A program made the translations under genes and the position numbers. This document shows, one piece after another, positions 13,401-25,803 of a DNA stretch of 64,000 bases (the stretch's first letter is position 1; each line of letters starts with the position of its first letter). The stretch spans positions 3,290,201-3,354,200 of the forward strand of contig NC_087379.1 in assembly GCF_963675165.1 (NCBI RefSeq). Reading direction: 5' to 3'. The notes under the pieces are model-generated. The model did no database searches, was not told the DNA's origin, and saw only the letters and a program-made list of their open reading frames with translations. The DNA is from Halichondria panicea (lineage: Eukaryota > Porifera > Demospongiae > Suberitida > Halichondriidae).

Positions 13401-16400
13401 CCTAGTACTTGACCGTGCATTGAGCAGGATGGCATTGAGTGTCCCCGTGTCATGTATATGGGACAATTACCATGCAGTACACCTAGTACTTGACCGTGCA
13501 TTGAGCAGGATGGCATTGAGTGTCCCCGTGTCATGTATATGGGACAATTACCATGCAGTACACCTAGTACTTGACCGTGCATTGAGCAGGATGGCATTGA
13601 GTGTCCCCGTGTCAGTTTCAACTGATAATTACATGTACAATGTACATGCTGATGCATTCCAGGCTTATATTATATTGCCACAGCAGACATCACAACTGTT
13701 CTGTTTACTTGATTTGCTTTGGTTGCTACGTACGTAACAGAGTACAGTACATACAATGTACACTGGTGAAAAGCAGTACATGCACTGCACAAACCTTTAC
13801 TGTTGGAGTCCCCCCATATGGAGACTGGCTCTGAGCTTGTGGTTGTGGACGGGGCAGTCTGAGTCACATGACTAGACTGCTGAGTTGGCAATTTTGACCC
13901 TGGCTGAGTGGGTGTGACTTGTTGCTGTGCTTTCATCATCTGCTGAATCATCATCTGTTGCTGCATAAGGAGCTGCGCGTGGAAAGGAAACATAATTCCG
14001 CACAAAAAATACAAGTAAATTCAGGACAAACAAATGCATCTAGCGAAATAAATTAAAGAGTTTTACAAAAATGCAAACGCACACTACGGCTACAATTACA
14101 GACTCTGTAGTTGTACAATGAACCTGTTGTGGCTGCTGTGGCTGCTTGAAGAGAGCCTGCCAAAACAGCTCCCCTGGTCTGAGGGGAGGGGGTACTTGAC
14201 CACCTGGGGCAAATGGTGGACGGCCCCAAATACGAATGATCTGACCTGAGCAAGTACAGACAACAAATCAGCTGTTAATTCAAAAATACAAGTAGATTTG
14301 TAGACACATAACCTGGTTTATGTGACGTTTGTACACCGTACATGTACATGCAGCAGTTGCTTCTAAAGCAAACACACACAAAATGAAAGAACCAAAGGTG
14401 CTAGTGAAAGCTTTACGACTACATGTAACAAAGGGGTAAAGCTTAGCTAGCTGAATCTACTTAATTAATTTTGCAGGAAATTATGCAAAAGAGTAGAAAT
14501 TATCGACCATGATTATCGACCATACATTGTAATAATGGCTGCTAAACCTTTTGACAGTGCAGCTTTGTAGGTCGATTTTTTCTGCTTTTTTTCACTGGTG
14601 CAACTACCAATAACTAGCGCTCTAATGCAGAGCTACATGCAACTAATAAGCAACGTTCTCTAAACAGATGCTATTGCTATGCACGATTCTGAAGTGACAG
14701 CAATGGCCTTCAATGTGAGCCAAACTAGGTACAACTCGAAAACGAAGCTTAAATCTACAAATTAAAATCTAAAAATCTATCTATACAGAAGCTCTTACAC
14801 TCGTTTCACATTACATGTACATGTACAACCAGGAGTGCTGGTACAGCCATTGAGCAGTCATACACACACACACACACACGATTATACTAAGTACTGTATG
14901 CCTCTGGTGTATGTGCACCGAGGGATAAAATGTGTTATAACATATGTAAATGTATGCAGTGACTGTAATGTATAACGAAGCTCACCAAGAGGTAAGAAAC
15001 TGACATCACAGACTCGTCGCACCATAAGGTCCATAGTGAAGTAGCCAGCATCAAACCACTTTTTCATGTCAGAGGAGCTGAATGGACCTATACAGTGGGA
15101 AATTGCAGAGTCCAGTACATGTAAACACATACTCTTGTGCTATTAGGCGTGGCAACAATATTGGATACGATACACATGCATGCACAAGTGTAGTGTACAG
15201 AGTGTACATACATGTACTACATGTACATGTATACCGAGATTACGCCCACCCAAATTTTGATAGCAAACTTTGAAGCAAATTAGCCTATGCAGGAACTTTC
15301 ACTTAAAAGCGGGGGCGGGCACAATCTCGGTAGAATAGGGTATAGACATTGTATATACATCTTCTTTCATTCCCATGAGCAATTAGTAATTAACCTTGAA
15401 GTTCTCTCTGTGGGTCCTGATAGAGCCATTTGTCCATGTCTTCAGGATTCACAGGAGGGGGAGGGGCTGTTGTAGTGGGTGGAGCCATGTGGAGGGTGTG
15501 GGGGTGGGTAGCTGTGGAGGTAGTGGAAGTAGTGACAGGGTCTCGTGTGAGGGGGGCGGGGCTGGGGACAGGTGTTTCCTCCTCCTCAGTGGATAGGAGA
15601 GCCTCAGCAGCCTGGAGGGGATGACTTACTTGTATCATTTGTACATGGATGTACACATTGTATACTATATATATTATATATTATATATATATTGTATATA
15701 ATATTATAGTATACTATAATTAGTCTTTTCTGAAGCTGATACAGTTGCCTGGGTTTGCTAAAAAACGTATAAACGTATAAACGTGTACATACAATAGATT
15801 TATACAGTGCAGTACCTTTTCAATCTGCTTCATGCGTTCATCCTCCACGCTGGAGGGGGAGGTCACATCGTGTAGACTGCCCTCCTCTGGCCTTGATGTC
15901 TCAAATGAGCTCACCGTCGCGCTATCTGCCGACGTTGCTTGCTCAATAGGAGAGTGATCACCACCAATCAGAGTATCACTCGGACTTTCTTCTCCAGTTT
16001 GTGAATCCATTTTCTCCATCACCTTGCGTCTAAACTCTTCTCTCACCACATGTGAAGTGTTTGGTAAAGGCTGTTTGTCATTGCTACTTGCTACAGAAGA
16101 GTAGCTCATATTAGTTCTGGTTGAATCCTTCTTTTGAGCTTTTGGAGGATTCTGCAACTGCAGCTTCTGCTCCTACATGCACACGTAGTACCATGAGCTT
16201 CAATGAATATATGTATATGTACATGTACATGTACATTGTATATGTCATGCCTTAGATTACACTGGATGCATAGTGTGCACGTTTACATGTGCTGTACAAT
16301 ACCTTTGACTCAGACGAGCTGTCCTTGTTTGGAGGTTTACCATGCTTTCCCTCCTGTACATGTATATCAGTAGCAATATCAACTACATGTACATGTACAA

Positions 16401-19001
16401 TACAATGCACGTATAGCCATGGCTATAACCTATTTCACAAGAAATTCTTCACAGGTTATCTGAATATCATGCAAGAGCACGAGTGACAACCCACGTGTAG
16501 TGACTAGACAACTTGCACTCCCAAAACTGTCACTTTGTACAGAAAGCAAACATCACACTTCACCTTGTACACTACATGTACGCTAACATGTACACAACGT
16601 ACATGTAGAAGCCACCCACATGCATTTCTACAGTGTACAGTACACGTTCAATTATTTGTACGAGATTAAGAAATATATCACAGTGATAATTTACATATAC
16701 ATGTACTGTAGTGCACCTTGTGAGTGCTGAATTTTCCTGAAGAATCGAAAGTGCCTACAGAAGAGATGGTAACTGCATCGTCACTGGCCCACTCTGGCAA
16801 AGCTTGCCATTTCTTCTCGCCCTGGCCATCCTTGTCCTTCCAACCTGCTGACGGTGGCTTGCCTGCAGTCGGGATGGGGATGGGGTAGACACACTATACA
16901 GATGCATAGAAAAATCATCTTTAATGACAGGCTTCACAATGTGACGACTCAGCATTACATAAACTCATTGCTAAATAGGAGTGGGCGATAATAGAAGGAC
17001 GCACACATACACATGCCCATCAGTGCACAATGTGGCTATAAAGTATCATGTGAACCATGCAAAGCAATACAATAAGTGACATGTTAATTCAGTGCACTGA
17101 AAGCACACTTTGAGATAGCCAATACAATACTTTGTGTGCATGTTTAGACTTATCTTAACTTGTGCCACAAACCCGCAATGTAAGCAGTCGTACGTACCAA
17201 AGTGGGCATGTTCATCACAGAAACAATATACATGCCGTACAGGTAAACTAGAGTACTGAGTGCAGACTCTCAGCATTAATTTGGGGTTTAGCATAATCTA
17301 ACGAGCAGACGTCTTTTCGGGAGTACTCGTTTAGTAGATCTAAATGTGGTAATCCCGTATGGTGTAATGATTTACTAACAAAACCTGGTAACACTATGAC
17401 AGTCAGGTGAGCAGACTCAGAATACACAGACAGAACGATAGACAGACTGACCGACAACAATAACCAGTGGCGCTGCAGTGCGCCTCGAGTTATTACAATA
17501 CCTCGAGTTATTACAAGCAATCAACATGCCTAACCTGGGCTTGGAGGGGGGTGCCAGTGATTGCCCCATTCCTCTTCCTCTGACGTGCTCGGATTACGCC
17601 AGTTCCCATCACGAGAGGCCCTAGACATGCCAGCACGCCCACCACCAGCAAACCCACCACCACGACCTTCTGACCACTCCCCTGAAGCACGGTTTCCATA
17701 GTAAGCAGCTGAGTGGTCTTCGGGGTAACTAGTACTGCGATGGTAGTCTCCACGACCTCTACCTGTATAGCGGGGTTTCAAAAATTGAGCATGTCATCCA
17801 TGGATACATAATTATGCATTGTGTGTGAAGTTCAGACAAGTGTGACAGTGAGGAGGTTCAATGTCACAATCGGCCAGTGTACAGTGTACAACAAAGAGTT
17901 TTCAATATACATTACACATTCTAACAACAGTGCAGTAAGCTTATTGCATGTGCAGATCGTACAGTATAAAATACGTCTTGTACTAAATACAGTACATGTA
18001 CATGCATTTTTAACTGCTCTATAATGCAGCCTATGACTCACCCCTGCCCCTGCCTCCTCTGTTGGGGTAGTAACCTCTTGCTGATCTGATTCCATACACA
18101 GTCCCACTGTTCACACCACCGGATATAGCGATCTACATGTAACATGTACAAGAAGAGAACACAGTGCTACAGGACATTCTCAGGTATGCACACTGCGTCG
18201 GTGGTGGTTGGTACTAACTACATGTATTTCCAGACAAAAAAATAATCACCTCTTAGGCCTAGTTTACCACATGTTAGGCTGCATAAGGAACACAATTGGC
18301 TAAATTTCCCCACTACGATACATTGTACATTGTATCTATCTAATGATAAATCTGGTATCTGAACACAATAGTCGTACCTGTTCCTCCTCTGCGAGAGGGA
18401 TGAATGCAAGTGGAGTGACCACTTCAATGCGGGTGATTGTGCTGATTGTGGGCAGGTCATTGGGAGGGGAGAATTCATTACTGTACAGCTGCAGCAACTC
18501 CTCTTTGCCATAGCGATACTCGGCCAACTTGAAGTGTAATTTTTTTCCAAGAGGAGTGGTGGGAGTAGTGGTGGACGGAAGTTTGGTGGGGGAGGGGGGA
18601 CCAGCCGGGTTACCACTGGACAGGGACCTCACCCTGCAAGGAATAAACATTGATTTTGAAACACAGCAGCACAAAGTGAAGGCAGGCGGTGGTCTGCCTA
18701 GGCGAGAGTCTCCTCGTGGGACGCATTGCCGACTGATCCCAGGTCACACTAGTGTTTACATGCACATAGAATACACGTGCATGCACGACAATAATGATAT
18801 TATGCTTAATTATAAGTACATGACATGTTTGCCCCGATAATCACACTACTATATTGGTGCTCCCATATCTACCCAGCAGCATGCACTTCTTGCCATAAAA
18901 CTAATTAGGTGCTCCTTATTTGGAAGCAAAACAGTACAGCTGCAATCTGGGAGCAATTTATGGACTCACCATTCAGGACCGAAGTTCATTGTATCAGCCA
19001 T
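7411..19001 (-). CDS. GIGYF: GIGYF: GYF-domain scaffold of 4EHP translational repression
   Basis: Full gene on the minus strand, 21 exons, 1167 residues. Exons from the start: 18970-19001, 18378-18633, 18042-18132, 17535-17762, 16717-16862, 16303-16353, 15816-16172, 15395-15611, 14986-15087, 14124-14245, 13795-13972, 12957-13137, 12200-12453, 11798-12048, 11453-11559, 11192-11336, 10145-10393, 9937-10033, 9472-9638, 7755-7937, 7411-7500; every join keeps phase. Landmarks: N-terminal MNFGPEW; 4EHP-binding motif YRYGKEELL (residues 50-58); RGG-rich stretch; DDX6-type motif (LPEW, then GTFDSSG); GYF domain about 445-505 with WLYQDP, GPFSSSDM and GYFTMDL; long Glu/Arg/Gln coiled coil with a polyQ run; SFLEIQQEQE repeats; EVHDYIKSYLGET block; C-terminal LLGFTVNAAERPNMGEI, as in human GIGYF1/2. 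In animals GIGYF bridges mRNA-bound repressors to 4EHP and DDX6 in the cytoplasm. Family assignment is certain; a few splice sites are inferred from phase. Confidence 0.93.
9175..9190. repeat. Poly-C tract
   Basis: Sixteen consecutive C in a GIGYF intron, unusual in this AT-rich region. It may form a secondary structure or be a length-variable site. Confidence 0.9.
9224..9421. mobile_element. MITE-like element, family D
   Basis: Inverted ends: AAATCTGCTTCCGGAGGAC near 9255 and GTCCTCCGGAAGCAGATTT near 9385, with outer ends GAGGATAGTCA and TGACTAGCCTC. About 200 bp, non-coding, inside a GIGYF intron. Confidence 0.65.
10931..11152. mobile_element. MITE-like element, family E copy 1
   Basis: It starts CAGGGTGTCACACAGG, ends CCTGTATAACACCTTG, and is nearly collinear with the copy at 42378-42565 (shared GATTTTGAAGTAGAGGGGGG and GGTCAACTGTTATTTCAATA). 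It sits in a GIGYF intron; its ends are more decayed than those of copy 2. Confidence 0.7.
13207..13611. repeat. 81-bp tandem repeat, 5 copies
   Basis: Five head-to-tail units of exactly 81 bp, each starting TCATGTATATGGGACAATTA; only one substitution was noticed (unit 3 has CAGAACACC for CAGTACACC). Because 81 is a multiple of 3, open frames run through the array on both strands. The array lies wholly inside the GIGYF intron between exons 13795-13972 and 12957-13137, so these frames are not treated as genes. Confidence 0.97.
15657..15720. repeat. AT-rich self-complementary microsatellite
   Basis: Imperfect TATATA/ATATTATA repeat bounded by GTATACTATA and TATAGTATAC, which can fold back on itself. 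It lies in a GIGYF intron. Confidence 0.8.
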
Positions 19002-19325
19002 AATAACCTTCAACACACAGGTGAAAAGGATATTTTGCTTGACGTTTTGAAGAGAAAACCAAAGTTCAGTAGTGCAGACTCGACAATGTACATGTGCATT
19101 CACTGTCAATTACTCTATTTATCCGAAACAAGATTTCCGTTCACAATAATTTCCATTAATTTTATGAATTTACACGCCCATACAGATAATGGCTTCTGCA
19201 CACAGCTAATTAACTAGCTAGCATATTTAAGTGTTGGCTCATACATCTTATATACATGTAGATAAAGTAAAACTGAACTCTGAGATCGAGAGAATTATAT
19301 TGTCGGAGCTACTTCTATACACAGC
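19002..19325. promoter_or_regulatory. Shared head-to-head intergenic region, GIGYF / CCDC50-like
   Basis: The two start codons (19001 on minus, 19326 on plus) are 324 bp apart. Both 5' UTRs and core promoters must lie here or further inside the genes, so a bidirectional promoter is the simplest reading. No TATA box with convincing placement was seen for either direction. Confidence 0.55.
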
Positions 19326-22300
19326 ATGGCTCTAGTAGAAGAAGACTTGCCTGGAGTAAACAAAGGTAATCAAAACTAGCTAAAAATTTGTTCTATTGGC
19401 TCATATCTCATGATGCTCCTTATACATGTAGGCCACAAGTTAAGTAAGTACACTGTATAGCTATTATAAATCATGTAGATCTATGTGCTGTATTGGAGCT
19501 TGTTCTATCCATGTGCAGTGAGGTCAGACTTCCAAGTGCGTGAGGATGAGTCCTTGGCCCATCGTCTCCAGGAGGAGGAATGTGAGCAGCCAATTACACA
19601 CTTCATTACATATTATTATCTACATTGTACAATGCAGGCTGCTATTTATGTATCTGTGTGCAGGGACCCTGTATCATAATTATTGTAGTCTCGTTACCAT
19701 ATTTGTGTGTGTGGCCTCAGGTCTAAACAGTAGTTGTAGCTGCCAAAAAAACAAGGTAGTTCCACCATGTCCACTTCTTGTTTTGATTTGATTCGACTTA
19801 TCATAATTATGCTATACACACCGCCATTTTCAATTTGTAGGTGTTTTTTTTGCTGTTTGCAGGGATTTCGTGTAAATACAGCTGCTTAAATATGGCATTG
19901 TTCATGATGTATATGTTAAACAAGTTTTACCTCTAGAGCAAGAGTGCCATATTATGTATTACTGTTGTGTCAGAAATAGGCAACTTTGCATTACAGTCTG
20001 TTTGGGTCTAAAATAAAGTATTGTGTGATGTTTAGCTGTGTGTACATGTACACGCAGTTTTTCACTTTACACGTCTGTAGTTTGTACCGTATTATTGCAA
20101 TTTTGATATTTTTGCACGCTTTGTAACAATAAAATCACAAATACCTACATGTATATCATTACTTATATGACATCACGATCCTCGCCAGAACGCAAAGGTT
20201 AGATCGCAAAGTCTGCTGATTTAGCTCATTCTGATTTAGCTCATTCGCAAAAATGTTCACCTGCAAAATATTCTAGTACCGTATATCTTCTAATTTATCG
20301 GACACTTCTAATTACCCCGGACACTCTTTTGGGCAATTTTCGTTGTTCTAATACAACGGACACTCCAGTACTTTAATATTACATTTGTTCTAAATATCCG
20401 GACAATACCTTGAAAAGTTGAGTTATCATTCATAGACGGCAAGTAAGACTTACAGTACTGCAGTTAGATAGCTTTGATTAGCTAGTTTTAGATAGCTAGT
20501 GCAACTATTCAGTCGTACCCTGTTCTATTAAACTTAGCTAGCTCGCATGCAGCTGCTTGCTTGTTCTAATTATTCCGGACACTTCGCATGCTCTATAAAA
20601 ATCTGTTCCAATTATACCCGGACAATTTCCAAAATAATTATTTTTTGCTGTCCGATAAATTAGAAGATATACGGTAATACTTATTCGGTACATGTACATT
20701 GTATATAGGTGGTATTTATTGTACTTATATATAGGGTAATTTTTGCAGTTGCAACTACATGATTGTATAGACATTGTAAGGGGAATAACGAGCGTTGAGT
20801 TGAGCTACATCTTTGAGCTCTGCCTCTGAAACGCAAATATTCACCTACCATGTCCATGTCTCATAGACTCTGGCAAATTGTACATGGAAGCAATAATTAT
20901 GCTAACCCCCACGTTTCGCACCCACCCATCCACACACACAGTTGACGACCACTACAACTCAAATGTGCAGGTGCGTCGCACTGCGAGGGTGGATGCCAAT
21001 GTAGCCATTGGCATGCAAAAGGCAGAAGTGGACCGGTTTAAAGCTGAGGAGCAGATCAGGAGGAGAGAGCTTGAGGAAAAGTGGGTATAGGGGTAATTTC
21101 TAAGTTAAAGATCAAACAACGTTTTGTCCTAGATGCATGAATTTATACTGTAGATGGAAACTACTTTGAGTCTATGCACTCCTGATGTTAGCAGTGAATG
21201 TAATACCGGGTACATTGTAGAATGATCAGATCCTCTGTACTCAGTTTTCATTGTGTACACGTATACCCCACGTGATTTATGCATTACCCTGTCACCTATA
21301 GAGAAGAGCGAGACAAGGAGCACGCTGCACAGCTGGCACGAAAGATAAAGGAGGTAATTGATGATAATCTGATAGTGTATCTGCGTATCAATTACCCCTT
21401 AACCATGATTGGAAATCCTACCATTGTAAGTGTCTCTAATGTTGTGTTACGTACTTTTTAGGAGGAAGAGGTACACAGAGCCATGAAGATGCAAGATGAA
21501 ATTATGGCCAAGAAACTTTTCGAACAGGAACAAGAAACGTATGCTGTTATAGATGCACACCCCAGTTTGTACTACCCCAGTTTGTACTCACACATAACAA
21601 TTTCCCTTTGGTTTCCCCTAAACTCCATAGTATTTTGTCGTTGCCAGTATGCAGGTCTCTTTATAAGCACATAAAATGTAGTCTCAGCATGTACACGTGC
21701 ATGTAAGTACATGGTGAAAATGAACTTCATTCATACATAACATTATTAATTTTGTGTAGGGTTATTAAGCGCAAACGTCAGGAACAAGAAGACAGTCGAT
21801 TTGCCAGACAGTCGTCTCTCCATGAGGAGCAGTCGATCCGAGAGCGTCGCCAAAAGGAGCTTCAACTCTCTGAACAAGAGGCCCGACGATTGGAAATGGA
21901 AGAAGGACATAAGTTGGAGAGGAAGCGACGTGACCAGAGTCTCTCAGAGACAGAAGCACGAAGACTGTATGAGCTGCAGAAACAAGCTCTTGAGCGCAAG
22001 AAGAGAGAGCAGTCACTGTCAGAGGATGAAGTTAGGAGGATGAGGCAACTGGAGCTGGGAGCTAAGGGAGCAAGCAGCCCTCACCGTGGAAGGTGGGTCA
22101 TCAGCATTGCACAGGCAATGTATAGTACGTGTGTGTGAACTGTATGTCATTGTACGTGCATCTCAATCAATATTAATTAACCATGCGTGTGTGCATATAC
22201 TCGTGTACATATCAGCTTCACTAGTGTTGTTAGTCCGGTGACCTTTGGCCGCAATAGCAAGGTGGCATTTCAGATAAGAACCGCAGCTAATTCGCGGGTC

Positions 22301-25300
22301 CTATCTCAAGTCCAATAGCTGGATAATTAATTGGCATTGTATGCTCTCTCTCTCTCGTGTGTAATCCAGTTTTCATTTGCCAAATCAAACTCAAAACGAC
22401 ATATCCGGTAGTATTGTACGTACATTAAACATCTGGTTTGGGGGCAGCCAGAACTGACCAGTATACGGAATAGCGAGGTGGCCGCATTTCAGGGCGTGTT
22501 TTGTGCACTTTTGATCTAGCTACCAATCCGTGCCAAACGAAACGGCCAGTATATCGAGGTTACCGTAATTCAGAGAGCCGGATTAGCGAGAGTCTACTGT
22601 ATCTACATACAACCTACATTTGTTTAGTTTAGGCTAGTGTTTTGTCAACATTTGTGGGTCATTGATCAATGCCATTCTGTATGGCATGATCTAATTTCAC
22701 CTCCCCTTGATGCATATGCTCATGAAGTCATAATACTGTTGATGCATCCTTTAATTGCATGACTCATCCAAACACAGACTACTTCTCCTGCTGTTAAATG
22801 TACGTTACACCATGCATATAATGTTTGTGTTTTCTGTGCAGCCCATCTCAAGGTGGACCAGCATCCCTCCCTCCTGGAGGTAGCCAACGTGCTTCCCAGA
22901 GAGGAAATCCCTCAGCATCACTGCCTCCCGGAGCTTTGTCCAATGCTACTAGGCATCACAAAGAATCAGGTACAGTACAATCATGAATGAACACTACCGT
23001 TTCCTTCAAAAGTCTGTACTATCGACGCTGTAAAGATGTACCTAGCCTCGATTCCAGGCCGCTCTCAATTGAGAAAGACAGCCTGGTATACACTGTCTGC
23101 GCATGCGTCAATTGCCCCAAGAATCTTGGGGATCGAGATATCTTAGTTAGTATAATTATATTGTATGTTTTACAATGATGTCATTGCACAAATCATAGCA
23201 GTTTTTAATAAATAACACATACTTACAACATTTAAGGCCTAGAATAGTGACTAGTTTTGCTTCTACTTCTCTTCTGCTCTTGCTCACGCTCTCTCCAGTG
23301 TTGAAAAGTCAGGTTTTGTCTTCTTTTATACTGTGGTAGAGTGGTGGGCGTTTTTCTGTCAGTACCGACCGGCTCTGGCAAGTCTACTTGCTTCCAGACG
23401 CTTGTTTGATGCCATCTCAGTAAGATCAGTGGTCCTCGTATGAGTCTAGAATTGTGATGGCGATTTCTCTCGCTTAACGTGACACTAACAACCACGTGGG
23501 TGACCATATTACAAAAGGTTAATTGATAAATTACAAAGAACAAATTTATTATTGAATCCACCCACGCGCAAACAGTGGTTACCAGGCCCTCTAGTGAGAG
23601 GGGCTGAGATCGAGGCTAAAATGTGCCTTAACATTTATAGCGTGTACATGTACATGGTTGGCTGTTGACGAGAATTTTACGTACATGTATGTAGCTGCTG
23701 GTGCCACGTTATCTCTGCATGTGCCCGGTACATGTATACATTGTTTTATATAATTGATGGTCACCATACATGTGTATGTTGTGCAGTTGACTATGTTGGA
23801 TCTCCTAGTTCAAGTATCGGAGCCTCCTCTGTTCCTGGTGGGGAGGACTTTCAATTGCCGTCCTATGATGATCTCGTTGGAGGCAATCACGATGATGAAG
23901 AAGAAGAGCATGTAATGGATGAGAATGAGCGAATAGCCTTGCAAGAGGCAGAGGATGAAAGAATGGCTCGTCAGCTGGCACATGGAGTCGATGGTGCAGA
24001 GGTAGTGTGTGTGTGTGGGGGGGGGGGGGGAGTAGTAGAGATAGTCATGTGATAATATAATGAGTTGGTCTGCAAATGCTGGTGTATGTGTTGATTCAGT
24101 GGGGGAGGGTGTCATGTAGCCTGTGAACATTATAATAATAATAATAAGTGAGTGTCATTGTAATTGTGTTTCTCCTACTGCAGCGGGAGAGAAGGGAGCG
24201 TGAAGATATGGTACGTGAGAAACTGTCAGTTTATAATTTCCTCAAGTCATTACATGATAGTCAGTCCTAACATAATTATTATGCTCTAACTCCTAAGGGA
24301 TATAGAATGTCCCTTACACAATGTTTGCATATAATGTATGTAATAATCAATAGTTTATAAGTACTAGGACTAGGTCATTGTGCGTGATGCTGTACCATTC
24401 ACCACCGCACAGGAGTTTGCCAGGAAGTTGCTTGAACAGGAATCCAAGGGGAAACAAAAGACGCAGTCTCCACATCACCAGGATGATGTGGTGAGCTACA
24501 ACTTCGACTTTAATTTGGGGACTCCACAGTATTTACATAATTATTGCTTGACTGGCACGAACAATAGGGAGCTTTAGTCAACTTTAATGGTTTGCTGTGA
24601 ATCAGTCACTGAAACCAAAACAACAAGCTGGTACAATTAAACTGTCATAAATGGCATGCTGAAACACATGCTACATACATGTATGTGCAGGAGCTGGCTC
24701 GGCGGTTGCAGCAACAGGAGGTGGCATCCAGACAAAAGATGAAGCAGCAGAGGGCACAGTCATTGGACCAACCAGCACCCACCTTGCCTGGAGAGGATGC
24801 TGCCAGTCTGGTTAGTTCAACCCTTACATACATGTACGTGTACATGTACTGTTTTTGTGTTATCACAGGAGCTGGCCAGACGTCTACAGAGAGAAGAAGT
24901 TATGAGACACCGTCAGTTGAAGCAACAGAAGCTAGCCCAACAGAGAGTGATGAGTGAAGCTGAGGCTCAAAAGAGACATACACCTCCTATGGAGCCCACA
25001 AGACAGCAGCAGACATTCCCGCAGCCGTCCAGATCCCAGCAACCTAAAGAGACCAAACCACCCCCTAAACAAGTCCAGTACTCCTCACAGACTGCTCGGT
25101 CATCAGCTACCCAGTCACCTGTGCACACACAAGGGCCACCTCAAGCTGGGAACCCAGAACAGGTATTAAGTTATTGACTGTACGTAGCGATTCTACCTCT
25201 CATACGGTGTTCCCCACCCATTTAGAGTGTGCTGACTGCATACCAGCCGGCCATGACAGGCTATCAGGTTCCTCTGGCCTCTCATACAGGATCAGTAATA

Positions 25301-25357
25301 CCTCAAGCAAGACCCTCTTACAAGAGAGATCCTGGCAAGAAGAAGGGAAAAAAGTAA
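19326..25357 (+). CDS. CCDC50: CCDC50/Ymer-like coiled-coil protein with MIU-type ubiquitin-binding repeats
   Basis: Thirteen exons, 565 residues: 19326-19365, 19519-19581, 20942-21080, 21302-21353, 21462-21538, 21760-22092, 22842-22969, 23787-24001, 24184-24210, 24413-24490, 24691-24810, 24869-25162, 25226-25357; all phases agree. The N-terminus (LPGVNK, then REDESLAHRLQEEE, then SNVQVRRTARV) matches the CCDC50 N-terminal domain (human LPGVKEV, LEDHTLAHSLQEQE, SNVQRNRLVQ). Later blocks DERMARQL, QEFARKLLEQE, ELARRLQQQE and ELARRLQREE fit the LAxxLxxxE pattern of MIU ubiquitin-binding helices known in CCDC50. Exon 6 has about three degenerate repeats around QSLSETEARRL. Human CCDC50 is a cytoplasmic ubiquitin-binding effector in EGFR and NF-kB signalling. 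This protein is longer than human isoforms (306 and 482) and has a Pro/Gln-rich C-terminus ending in KKKGKK. Function is by homology; the middle is low-complexity. Confidence 0.82.
20083..20276 (+). mobile_element. Short dispersed repeat, family J
   Basis: Its right part (GATCCTCGCCAGAACGCAAA, then GTTAGATCGCAAAGT) matches the reverse complement of 55585-55757. It directly abuts family A copy 2, so the two elements are either nested or adjacent. It lies in an intron of the CCDC50-like gene. Confidence 0.5.
20277..20676 (+). mobile_element. MITE-like element, family A copy 2 (complete)
   Basis: A 400-bp element with perfect inverted ends TACCGTATATCTTCTAATTT and AAATTAGAAGATATACGGTA. The terminal TA may be the target duplication. 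It is complete and highly similar to 1-380 in inverted orientation. It lies in the large intron between exons 2 and 3 of the CCDC50-like gene and is non-coding. Confidence 0.85.
22225..22601 (+). mobile_element. Family C element (Tigger/pogo-like ends), copy 1
   Basis: It ends with GCGAGAGTCTACTGTA and shares internal CAGTATACGGAATAGCGAG and GGCAGCCAG with the copies at 34877-35237 and 59807-60164. The left end is diverged. It lies in a CCDC50-like intron. The CAGTAGACTCTCG-type termini with TA resemble Tigger/pogo transposons; no transposase is present. Confidence 0.6.
23043..23618. mobile_element. 576-bp element with TAGCCTCGAT ends
   Basis: Inverted ends TAGCCTCGAT (23043) and ATCGAGGCTA (ending 23618), with further inverted similarity inside (CAGGCCGCTCT versus the complement of GAGAGGGGCTG; ACACTGTCTGCGCATGCG versus the complement of CACGCGCAAACAGTGG). 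It lies in an intron of the CCDC50-like gene. No protein domain was recognised in its short ORFs. Confidence 0.6.
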
Positions 25358-25803
25358 TTGACAAACTAATTGTGCATGGCTGCTCGTTTTCCCTGTCTTC
25401 CCCAAAACTCTTATTTTTATGACAATAAGTAAAAAAGAGTTTTAGTAATGCTCTGCTTCTGTACATAAAGTACTTGTATGTTTATATATACTGTGTGAAT
25501 GTCAAGCATGCATAATTGTTTGGCTGTATTTCCAGGAGTACACTCCTGGTATTCGTAAATTGGTTTGTATGAATAACGCTCATTGTATTCTTCACATAAC
25601 TTCTCCACGTGCACTGTGATCGGCAAACTCTGCATGTATATAATTATAATTATGAGTAGTAGCACCATTAAAACGCATTGCATGCATGGTAATGAAAAGT
25701 TATAGCTACATGTATCACTATGTTTGTTACAAAACACCTCAAAGCTATTGGTTATTTATATAGTAAGTCTTTTGTACGTATGTATAGACTCAAAGCAATT
25801 TAG

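Noticed and set aside
13207-13611. CRISPR-like array
   Set aside because: The units are contiguous 81-bp copies without variable spacers, in an animal genome with introns.
13156-13737. 193-residue (plus) and 161-residue (minus) frames through the 81-bp repeats
   Set aside because: They exist only because the unit length is a multiple of three; the array is inside a GIGYF intron and has no splice or composition support.
23232-23561. 109-residue minus-strand ORF
   Set aside because: It lies within the 576-bp element at 23043-23618; no recognisable protein family.
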